This document shows, piece by piece, positions 26,954-32,761 of a stretch of 32,761 nucleotides of DNA. Every line of letters starts with the position of its first letter. The first letter of the stretch is position 1. Both the position numbers and the translations under genes were made by a program. Source of the DNA: an uncultured beta proteobacterium (GTDB taxonomy: Bacteria > Pseudomonadota > Gammaproteobacteria > Burkholderiales > SG8-41); contig CAIVHG010000005.1 of assembly GCA_903905655.1 (NCBI GenBank), positions 1 through 32,761 of the forward strand, given 5' to 3'. A model generated the notes under the pieces. The model was not told where the DNA came from, did no database searches, and worked only from the letters and a program-made list of their open reading frames with translations.

Positions 26954-28282
26954 ATGAGCGTCAGTGAAGGCAGCCTCGAGGCACCGACCCGCCACGCGCT
27001 AGACTGGCGGGCGCCGGAGTTTTACGATCAGTCCAAGCTGGACGCGGAACTCACGCGCGTCTTCGATATCTGTCATGGCTGCCGGCGCTGTGTGAGCCTG
27101 TGCACCGCATTTCCCAAGCTGTTCGACCTGATCGACGAAGGCACGAGCGGCGAGATCGACGGTGTCGCGCGGCAAGATTATGAGCAGGTGGTGGACCGCT
27201 GTTATCTGTGCGACATGTGCTACATGAGCAAGTGTCCCTACGTGCCGCCGCATGCCTGGAACGTCGACTTTCCGCATCTTATGCTGCGTGCGAAGGCGGT
27301 CAAGTTCAAGCAGGGGCGCACCACGGCGCGCGACAAGCTGCTGTCGGCGACCGATGCCATCGGCAAGCTCGCGAGCATTCCGGTCGTGGTCAAGTTCGTA
27401 AATGCGGCGAACCGCACGCCGCTCGTGCGTGCGGCGATGGACAAGTCCCTGGGCGTGCACCGCGAGCGCGTGCTGCCTGAATACGCGAGCCCGACCTTTC
27501 GCGCGCGCGCCGCGCCTGACGGATCGTTCGCCGAGCGCAAGGGTGCGCGCACGCCAGGCAAGGTCGCGGTGTTTGCAACCTGCTATGTGAATTATAACGA
27601 GCCCGGCATCGGGCACGACTTGCTGCAGTTGCTCGCCCACAATGAGATTCCGGCGGTGCTTGCGAAGCAGGAGGCGTGCTGCGGCATGCCCAAGCTCGAG
27701 CTTGGAGATATGGACGCGGTCGCGCGCCTGAAGGACGTCAACATACCAGCACTGGCGCGGCTGGCACGGGAAGGCTATGCGATCATGTCCGCAATCCCCT
27801 CGTGCACCCTCATGTTCAAGAAGGAGCTGCCGCTGCTGTTTGCCGGCGATGCAGAGGTGCAGGCCGTTGCGGACGCGATGTTCGACCCCTTCGAATACTT
27901 GGTGCTGCGCCACCGCGACGGTTTGCTCAAGACCGACTTCAAGCATGCGCTGGGGCGGGTCTCGTACCACATTCCGTGCCACAGCCGCGTGCAGAACATC
28001 GGACAGAAGACGCGCGATATGCTGACACTGATTCCCGGCACCGAAGTCGCCAGTGTGGAGCGCTGTTCGGGTCACGACGGCACCTGGGGCGTCAAAAAGG
28101 AATACTTCGAGCAGTCGATGAAGATCGGCCGCCCGGTGTTCAGGCAGATGGGCGCGACAGATCCCGATTACATCGCCTCGGATTGCCCGATCGCCGCGCG
28201 CCATATACAGCAGGGCATGGGGCAGACGCGGGCGCAAAAGCAGCATCCGCTGACGCTGCTCAGGATGGCTTATGGCTTGTAG
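26954..28282 (+). CDS. Heterodisulfide-reductase-like / GlpC-like Fe-S oxidoreductase
   Basis: The 442-residue protein has two ferredoxin-type [4Fe-4S] motifs: C40, C43, C46, C50 (CHGCRRCVSLC) and C83, C86, C89, C94 (CYLCDMCYMSKCP). Two cysteine-rich CCG-type domains follow. The first contains CCGMPKLELGD. The second contains IPCHSRVQNIGQKT and a variant CSGHDGTWG in place of CCG. This is the layout of GlpC and HdrD-like electron-transfer subunits, which pass electrons between flavoprotein partners, quinones or disulfides. No flavoprotein subunit (GlpA, GlcD) is adjacent; instead rubrerythrin precedes it and DUF3501 follows, 30 bases after the stop. The substrate is unknown; I infer electron delivery towards rubrerythrin. 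The ATG at 26954 lacks a good ribosome site. Confidence 0.85.
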   Translation: MSVSEGSLEAPTRHALDWRAPEFYDQSKLDAELTRVFDICHGCRRCVSLCTAFPKLFDLIDEGTSGEIDGVARQDYEQVVDRCYLCDMCYMSKCPYVPPHAWNVDFPHLMLRAKAVKFKQGRTTARDKLLSATDAIGKLASIPVVVKFVNAANRTPLVRAAMDKSLGVHRERVLPEYASPTFRARAAPDGSFAERKGARTPGKVAVFATCYVNYNEPGIGHDLLQLLAHNEIPAVLAKQEACCGMPKLELGDMDAVARLKDVNIPALARLAREGYAIMSAIPSCTLMFKKELPLLFAGDAEVQAVADAMFDPFEYLVLRHRDGLLKTDFKHALGRVSYHIPCHSRVQNIGQKTRDMLTLIPGTEVASVERCSGHDGTWGVKKEYFEQSMKIGRPVFRQMGATDPDYIASDCPIAARHIQQGMGQTRAQKQHPLTLLRMAYGL

Positions 28283-28312
28283 CGCGAGCGGCATCGCGCC
28301 GGCAGTTTGATC

Positions 28313-28900
28313 GTGCCGGCAATCACCATCGAGAGCCTGATGCCGCTGGAGGTCTACGCGCGCGAGCGCGCACAGTTCCGCGCGCGGGCGATCGCGCACA
28401 AGAAGCAGCGTAACCTGACACTGGGCGGGAACGTGACGCTGGTTTTCGAAGACGAACTCACGATGCGCTATCAGATACAGGAGATTCTGCGTGTCGAGCG
28501 CATCTTCGAGGAGGAAGCGATCCGCGCCGAGCTCGACGCCTACAACCCGCTGATCCCGGATGGCGACAACTGGAAAGCGACGATGCTGATCGAATATCCG
28601 GAGCCTGAGGAGCGCCACACCATGCTCGGGTTGCTCAAGGGCATCGAGGACCGCGCCTGGACGGAGGTGGCCGGATCTGCGCGCGTATACGCAGTCGCAG
28701 ACGAGGATATGGAGCGCGAAAACGAGCACAAGACTTCTGCGGTACACTTCCTCCGTTTTGAACTGACGCCGGAGATGAAGCGGGAATTGTTCTCCGGGGC
28801 TGCGCTGGCGATCGGCATTGAGCATCCGCAATACAGCGCGCACGTTGCAGACGTGAGTCCGCAGCTCAGAGCTGCCTTGATGAATGATTTGCGCCGCTAG
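28313..28900 (+). CDS. DUF3501 family protein
   Basis: The 195-residue soluble protein begins PAITIESLMPLEVYARERAQ and contains RARAIAHKKQRNLTLGG and TLVFEDELTMRYQIQEILR. RVERIFEEEAIRAELDAYNP and LIPDGDNWKATMLIEYPEPE follow, conserved blocks of DUF3501. No catalytic motif, cysteine cluster or membrane segment is visible; charged residues and the His near the C-terminus (IGIEHPQY) are conserved in the family as I recall it. Its constant partnership with the Fe-S protein and rubrerythrin suggests an accessory role in the same redox process. The start is uncertain: GTG at 28313 is preferred, TTG at 28307 is possible, and neither has a strong ribosome site. Confidence 0.87.
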   Translation: MPAITIESLMPLEVYARERAQFRARAIAHKKQRNLTLGGNVTLVFEDELTMRYQIQEILRVERIFEEEAIRAELDAYNPLIPDGDNWKATMLIEYPEPEERHTMLGLLKGIEDRAWTEVAGSARVYAVADEDMERENEHKTSAVHFLRFELTPEMKRELFSGAALAIGIEHPQYSAHVADVSPQLRAALMNDLRR

Positions 28901-28926
28901 GCGCACATGGGAAATGAACAGCACGC

Positions 28927-29517
28927 ATGGTTAATCAAATGAAATACGGCAAATACGCACCGGCCGCGCCGGCCCGCGCCAGCTACAAGCACGCGCTCAC
29001 GTCGCTGCTGGCGGGGTGCCTGCTTCTAACGCTCGCTGCCTGCGGCGTGGTACGTACGGGACGGGTGCCGGATCCAGATGAGAGAGTGGACGTATGGACT
29101 GAATCAGAAATCAAGATACCCGCCTTTCCACAGCCTCAGAATCTGATTGCATTCGAGGGCGTGCGCGGGAGCAGCAATCGCTACTACATCGATGCCGCGT
29201 CGCTCTCGATCGGCAAGGACGCGGTCGTGCGCTATACAATGGTGATCGATGTCGCAGGCGGCACGCGCAACATCAGCTACGAAGGCATGCATTGCGAGGA
29301 AACCACGCAGAAGTATTACGCGTTTGGCCATCCCGACGGCACCTGGTCGCAGGCGCGCTCGGGGGAATGGCGCAGCTTCGACGTGCAGGACCAGTCCCGC
29401 CCCTATCGCGTGCTGTTCATGGATTACTTCTGCCCCGGCAGGAATTCTCCGGTAGTGACCGTGGAGCGTGCGCTCGACTTACTCAGGAACGGCCCCCGCC
29501 CGCCAGCTTCTAATTAG
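28927..29517 (+). CDS. CNP1-like family lipoprotein
   Basis: The 196-residue protein has a long, basic N-terminus, a hydrophobic stretch and a lipobox (LTLAAC, Cys at 39), so it should be lipid-anchored in the envelope. The mature part has IKIPAFPQPQNLIAFEGV and RYYIDAASLSIGKD, then VRYTMVIDVAGGTRNISYEG and a conserved Cys pair (MHCEETTQKYYAFG, YFCPGR). This fits the CNP1-like family, named after a Neisseria cryptic protein and of unknown function. The ATG at 28927 has GGGAAATGA upstream; ATG at 28939 is an alternative. It follows DUF3501 by 26 bases, so it may be co-transcribed, and is convergent with proB. Confidence 0.8.
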   Translation: MVNQMKYGKYAPAAPARASYKHALTSLLAGCLLLTLAACGVVRTGRVPDPDERVDVWTESEIKIPAFPQPQNLIAFEGVRGSSNRYYIDAASLSIGKDAVVRYTMVIDVAGGTRNISYEGMHCEETTQKYYAFGHPDGTWSQARSGEWRSFDVQDQSRPYRVLFMDYFCPGRNSPVVTVERALDLLRNGPRPPASN

Positions 29518-29549
29518 TGGTGTGTGGCGGTGCCGGACGCGCCGATTTC

Positions 29550-30668
29550 TCAGAGTACGACTAGGTTATCGCGGTGGATCAGTTCCGGTTCATCGACGTA
29601 TCCGAGCTTGGCCTCGATCTCGCTTGAAGGCGTCTTAACGATGCGGCGCGCATCGAGTGCGTTGTAATTGACCAGCCCGCGTGCGCATTCAACGCCGCTC
29701 TCGTCTTTACAGGTGACGACTTCACCGCGTTCGAAGCTGCCTTCGACTGCGAGCACGCCGACCGGCAGCAGGCTTTTGCATTGTTCACGCACCGCCTTCA
29801 CCGCTCCGGCATCTAGGATCAGCGTGCCGCGCACCTGCAGTTGCGCGGCCAGCCATTGCTTGCGCGCAGCCAGGGGCGGGGTCGCCGCACGCAGCAGCGT
29901 GCCGATCGCCTCGCCGCTGGCAAGGCGCACCAGCACGTCCGCTTCCTGCCCTGACGCAATCGCGGTATGGGCGCCGCTACGCGAGGCGCGCTTGGCTGCG
30001 AGCACCTTGGTCAGCATACCGCCCAGCCCGATGTCGCTGCCGGCGCCGCCGGCCATCGCTTCGAGCCCCGGGTCTCCGGCATCGGCCTGGCGCACCAATG
30101 TGGCGCCGGGATCTTTGCGCGGATCCGCGGTATAGAGCCCCGCCTGGTCGGTGAGTATCACCAAGGCGTCGGCTTCGACCAGGTTCGTGACCAGGGCTGC
30201 AAGCGTGTCGTTGTCGCCGAAACGTATTTCCTCAGTCGCTACGGTATCGTTCTCATTGATGATCGGGATCACCTTGAGAGCCAGCAGCGTGCGCAGCGTC
30301 GAGCGCGCGTTCAGATAGCGCTTGCGATCGGCCATGTCCTCATGAGTGAGCAGGACCTGGGAGGTCAGCAGTCCGTGCTTGCGAAAGCCTGTTTCATAGG
30401 CTTCAATCAGCCCCATCTGGCCGACCGAAGCCGCGGCCTGCAGTTCGTGCAGCGCCCGCGGACGCTGCTTCCAGCCCAGACGCTGCATGCCTTCGGCGAT
30501 CGCACCGCTGGAGACCACGATCACCTCGCGACCGAGCGCGCGTAGCGCCACGATTTGTGTGACCCAGCGCGCGAGCGCCGCCTGGTCCAGGCCGCGTCCG
30601 CGATCCGTGATCAGGCTGCTGCCGATTTTGATAATGAAACGCCGGGCGTGGATTAATTCAGAACTCAT
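29550..30668 (-). CDS. proB: Glutamate 5-kinase
   Basis: The 372-residue protein phosphorylates glutamate, the first step of proline synthesis. The amino-acid kinase domain (about 1-260) has [46 protein letters not shown] and the [20 protein letters not shown] block. A C-terminal PUA domain (about 275-372), typical of proteobacterial ProB, has [20 protein letters not shown] and ARGLVNYNA. Residues shaping proline feedback inhibition lie in the kinase domain. It lies 59 bases downstream of obgE on the same strand, the common obgE-proB order; proA is not present in the window. Confidence 0.95.
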   Translation of the reverse strand: MSSELIHARRFIIKIGSSLITDRGRGLDQAALARWVTQIVALRALGREVIVVSSGAIAEGMQRLGWKQRPRALHELQAAASVGQMGLIEAYETGFRKHGLLTSQVLLTHEDMADRKRYLNARSTLRTLLALKVIPIINENDTVATEEIRFGDNDTLAALVTNLVEADALVILTDQAGLYTADPRKDPGATLVRQADAGDPGLEAMAGGAGSDIGLGGMLTKVLAAKRASRSGAHTAIASGQEADVLVRLASGEAIGTLLRAATPPLAARKQWLAAQLQVRGTLILDAGAVKAVREQCKSLLPVGVLAVEGSFERGEVVTCKDESGVECARGLVNYNALDARRIVKTPSSEIEAKLGYVDEPELIHRDNLVVL

Positions 30669-30727
30669 CCCAGATTCCTGAATAGCAAAATAGAGGGCGG
30701 CAGTGGCAACGCGGACGCACGGCGAAG

Positions 30728-31765
30728 CTAGGAGTCATCCGCGGTCGACGCGGCGCGGTTTTTCTCCAAGTGCTCCATGATGGCATAGGTGAGCTCTTTG
30801 CAGCCTTCGCCCGTCAATGCAGAGATGATAAAGCTTTTCTGCTGCGGGTCGAATTCGGCAACGAAACGCTGCACGTGCTCGCTGCGCTCGTCGGGTGGGA
30901 GCAGATCAACCTTGTTGAGCACTAGCCAACGCGGCTTCTCTGCCAGGCTCGGGTCGTATTTCTCAAGTTCGTGCACGATCGCGTGCGCCTCATGGAGCGG
31001 ATCGACTGCGTCATCGAACGGAGCGATGTCGACGATGTGCAGCAGCAGGCGCGTGCGTGCGAGGTGGCGCAGGAACTGATGTCCCAGGCCGGCGCCTTCG
31101 GCGGCGCCTTCGATCAAACCGGGGATGTCTGCAATCACGAAGCTGCGGTTATGATCGACGCGCACCACGCCCAGGTTCGGATGCAGCGTCGTGAACGGAT
31201 AGTCAGCCACCTTGGGGCGCGCGGCCGACACGGAGCGGATAAAAGTTGATTTTCCGGCGTTCGGCATGCCGAGCAGGCCTACGTCGGCGAGCACCTTCAG
31301 TTCGAGCTTGAGCTTGCGCGATTCCCCCGGCGTGCCGCGCGTAAACTGGCGCGGCGCCCGGTTGGTGCTCGATTTGAAATTAAGATTGCCGCGCCCGCCA
31401 TCGCCGCCTTTCGCGATAATCGCGCGTTGGTCATGCGCTGCGAGATCAGCGATGATCTCCGCGCTTTCCGCATCGCTCACCACGGTGCCCACCGGCATGC
31501 GCAATACGATGTCGGTGCCTCCGCGGCCATTGCAATCGGCGCCGCGCCCGGGTTCTCCGGCCTGCGCGCGATGGATGCGCTGGAACCGGTAATCGACCAG
31601 CGTGTTGATGTTGCGGTCCGCGATCGCATAGATGCTGCCGCCGCGTCCGCCGTCTCCCCCGTCCGGGCCGCCGCGCGGCACGAACTTCTCGCGCCTGAAT
31701 GACGCAGATCCGTCCCCGCCTTTACCGGCATGGACCTCGATGGTGGTCTCGTCGATGAATTTCAT
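30728..31765 (-). CDS. obgE: Obg-family GTPase (ObgE/CgtA)
   Basis: The 345-residue protein has the glycine-rich Obg domain (about 1-158) with [20 protein letters not shown] and [14 protein letters not shown] GTPase domain follows: G1 GMPNAGKST (166-174), G3 [10 protein letters not shown]4 NKVD and G5 SALTGEG. The C-terminal tail is short, as usual in proteobacteria. It binds the 50S subunit and helps ribosome assembly, with links to the stringent response. The ATG at 31763-31765 is the family start. Its upstream neighbours are the ribosomal protein genes rpmA and rplU, separated by a strong terminator, so obgE is likely fed by read-through or a weak promoter. Confidence 0.97.
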   Translation of the reverse strand: MKFIDETTIEVHAGKGGDGSASFRREKFVPRGGPDGGDGGRGGSIYAIADRNINTLVDYRFQRIHRAQAGEPGRGADCNGRGGTDIVLRMPVGTVVSDAESAEIIADLAAHDQRAIIAKGGDGGRGNLNFKSSTNRAPRQFTRGTPGESRKLKLELKVLADVGLLGMPNAGKSTFIRSVSAARPKVADYPFTTLHPNLGVVRVDHNRSFVIADIPGLIEGAAEGAGLGHQFLRHLARTRLLLHIVDIAPFDDAVDPLHEAHAIVHELEKYDPSLAEKPRWLVLNKVDLLPPDERSEHVQRFVAEFDPQQKSFIISALTGEGCKELTYAIMEHLEKNRAASTADDS

Positions 31766-31813
31766 GGCGCTGGCTGCGGTGGACCTTCGTAGACTTAGGC
31801 ATTACGCGTTACC

Positions 31814-31848
31814 CAAAACAAAAAAGCCCTGCGCACCGGCAGGGCTTT
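31814..31848 (-). terminator. Intrinsic terminator after rplU-rpmA
   Basis: On the minus strand AAAGCCCTGC (31839-31848) pairs with GCAGGGCTTT (31823-31832) around a six-base loop and is followed by a U-run (complement of AAAACAAAAA at 31815-31824). This 10-bp stem plus U-tract is a textbook Rho-independent terminator. It ends the ribosomal-protein transcript and lowers expression of obgE and proB. Confidence 0.9.
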
Positions 31849-31869
31849 CGCGGCGCGCGTGCAACGAAC

Positions 31870-32127
31870 TCAGGCCGGTACTATGTTGACCATCTTCTTG
31901 TTGGTCGCGCCTTTGATTGCAAATTGCACCGTGCCGGTGATTTTTGCGAACAGCGTATGGTCCTTGCCCATGCCCACGTTGAGGCCAGGGTGCATGCGCG
32001 TGCCGCGCTGGCGCACGATGATGCTGCCGGCGGAAATCAGCTCGCCGCCATAGGATTTGACGCCCAGCCGTTTGGAGTTCGAATCGCGGCCGTTGCGAAC
32101 ACTGCCGCCTGCTTTTTTGTGTGCCAT
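31870..32127 (-). CDS. rpmA: 50S ribosomal protein L27
   Basis: The 85-residue protein begins [20 protein letters not shown], the conserved flexible N-terminus that reaches the peptidyl-transferase centre. It continues with [28 protein letters not shown] and [10 protein letters not shown]. It lacks the cleavable N-terminal extension found in some Firmicutes. An AGGAG ribosome site precedes the ATG. It is co-transcribed with rplU, 30 bases upstream, and followed by a strong terminator. Confidence 0.98.
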   Translation of the reverse strand: MAHKKAGGSVRNGRDSNSKRLGVKSYGGELISAGSIIVRQRGTRMHPGLNVGMGKDHTLFAKITGTVQFAIKGATNKKMVNIVPA

Positions 32128-32157
32128 GAGTTTGCTCCTTTAGGGTGCGCTTGCGGC

Positions 32158-32472
32158 TTACGCGCCCGCGATGCCGAGGATTTCGATTTCGGTGTAATTC
32201 TGGCGATGGCCCTGCGATTTACGATAATGCTTGCGCCGCCGCATCTTGAAAATGCGCACCTTGTCGCCGCGCCCGTGGGCAACCACCTTGGCGGTCACGG
32301 AGGCACCGTTGACCAGAGGCGTGCCAAGCGCGACTGCTGCGCCGCCGCCCACCATCAATACCTGATCGATTACGATTTCGCTGCCGACATCGGCAACGAC
32401 GGATTCGATTTTTACTTTTTCGCCGGTGGCGACGCGATATTGCTTACCGCCGGTTTTGATGACCGCATACAT
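32158..32472 (-). CDS. rplU: 50S ribosomal protein L21
   Basis: The 104-residue protein starts [20 protein letters not shown] and contains [17 protein letters not shown] and the basic loop [20 protein letters not shown], all typical of L21. It is part of the large subunit and binds 23S rRNA. GAGG lies seven bases before the ATG. It is the first gene of the rplU-rpmA unit, with a clear sigma70-type promoter and a leader of about 40 bases. It is divergent from ispB, the usual arrangement. Confidence 0.98.
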   Translation of the reverse strand: MYAVIKTGGKQYRVATGEKVKIESVVADVGSEIVIDQVLMVGGGAAVALGTPLVNGASVTAKVVAHGRGDKVRIFKMRRRKHYRKSQGHRQNYTEIEILGIAGA

Positions 32473-32518
32473 GGGGGAACCTCAGTTTTGCGCGCTAGCG
32501 ACAGATTCAGAGCCGCGC

Positions 32519-32547
32519 ATTATACCCAAGCGCGATTTTACAGTCAA
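32519..32547 (-). promoter_or_regulatory. Sigma70-type promoter of rplU-rpmA
   Basis: On the minus strand TTGACT (32542-32547) and a perfect TATAAT (32519-32524) are exactly 17 bases apart. Transcription would start near 32512, about 40 bases before the rplU ATG. This is among the strongest promoters in the window, as expected for ribosomal protein genes. Confidence 0.85.
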
Positions 32548-32580
32548 AGCATAGTAAAATGAGCGACTTGTTTCCAGGTT

Positions 32581-32598
32581 TGCCGGTCTTTACCGGCA
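32581..32598 (+). promoter_or_regulatory. Small hairpin upstream of ispB
   Basis: TGCCGGT (32581-32587) pairs with ACCGGCA (32592-32598) around a four-base CTTT loop, followed by TTTG. It lies 50 bases before the ispB ATG. The U-tract is too short for a firm terminator; a leader-RNA element is possible. Confidence 0.35.
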
Positions 32599-32648
32599 TT
32601 TGCCGCCGCCAGAGGGGGCCGGGCTATTCCGGCGTATCAAAAGAACCG

Positions 32649-32761
32649 ATGACTGACACGATCGTCCATAATTTTCTTGCGCCTGACATGCAGGCGGTAG
32701 ACGCCGTCATTCGCCGCTGGCTCAATTCCGACGTGGTCCTGGTGCGCCAAGTGGCCGAATA
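32649..32761 (+). CDS. ispB: Octaprenyl diphosphate synthase, N-terminal start (partial)
   Basis: The frame starts at ATG 32649 and runs off the window after 37 codons. The residues FLAPDMQAVDAVIRRWLNSD and VVLVRQVAE match the opening of long-chain trans-prenyl diphosphate synthases. These build the side chain of ubiquinone from farnesyl and isopentenyl diphosphates. The DDxxD motifs lie outside the window. Divergence from rplU-rpmA is the standard context. The frame is open back to another ATG at 32559, which would add 30 residues without similarity; the preferred start has AAAAGAA upstream. Confidence 0.9.
   Translation, partial: MTDTIVHNFLAPDMQAVDAVIRRWLNSDVVLVRQVAE

Noticed and set aside
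26999-28924. 641-residue open frame on the minus strand
   Set aside because: It is antisense to the Fe-S protein and DUF3501 genes, both strongly recognisable. Its composition (rich in Arg, His, Gln, Leu) is typical of antisense frames in GC-rich coding DNA.

Overview
The window is ordinary, gene-dense, GC-rich proteobacterial chromosome. It is best read as a betaproteobacterium. The evidence is the gene order ilvI-ilvH-ilvC-psd-pssA-leuA, the cassette sigma factor-DUF3619-DUF3106-RDD next to it, the pepA-holC-valS block divergent from lptF-lptG, and the L21-L27-ObgE-ProB block divergent from ispB. The order or genus cannot be fixed from the sequence alone. I see no insertion sequence, prophage, CRISPR array, tRNA or rRNA, and no gene-free stretch over 300 bases.

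Layout. 1-3.35 kb: the 3' end of an M48-type protease gene, a chromate transporter (chrA, minus strand), a Ser/Thr kinase fused to a cyclic-nucleotide-binding domain, and tusA. 3.36-8.8 kb (minus): pepA, holC and an unusually long valS whose first ~196 codons look like a separate coiled-coil protein fused in frame. 8.87-11.05 kb: lptF and lptG of the LPS exporter. 11.1-12.9 kb (minus): an ECF-like sigma factor, a one-helix membrane protein (DUF3619, possible anti-sigma), an exported DUF3106 protein and an RDD membrane protein, tightly packed and overlapping. The sigma gene has an exact 25-bp tandem duplication across its translation start. 13.25-19.9 kb: branched-chain amino-acid synthesis (ilvI, ilvH, ilvC, leuA) interleaved with phosphatidylethanolamine synthesis (psd, pssA). 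A promoter plus a 27-codon leucine-rich leader peptide precede leuA.

20-24.8 kb: rluE and wrbA (minus), a YihY/BrkB-type membrane protein (plus), then a lytic transglycosylase and proS (minus). 24.9-29.5 kb (plus): a spermidine-synthase-like protein, rppH, a three-gene rubrerythrin / Fe-S oxidoreductase / DUF3501 module with its own sigma70-like promoter, and a CNP1-like lipoprotein. 29.55-32.5 kb (minus): rplU-rpmA, a strong intrinsic terminator, then obgE and proB. The start of ispB is at the right edge.

Most genes are housekeeping. The parts most worth a second look are the leuA leader (apparently leaderless, with a C-rich stretch that could support Rho-dependent attenuation), the start-site duplication in the sigma gene and its putative membrane anti-sigma partner, the ValS N-terminal fusion with a consensus -10 box in its linker, the kinase-CNB protein, and the rubrerythrin/Fe-S/DUF3501 triad.
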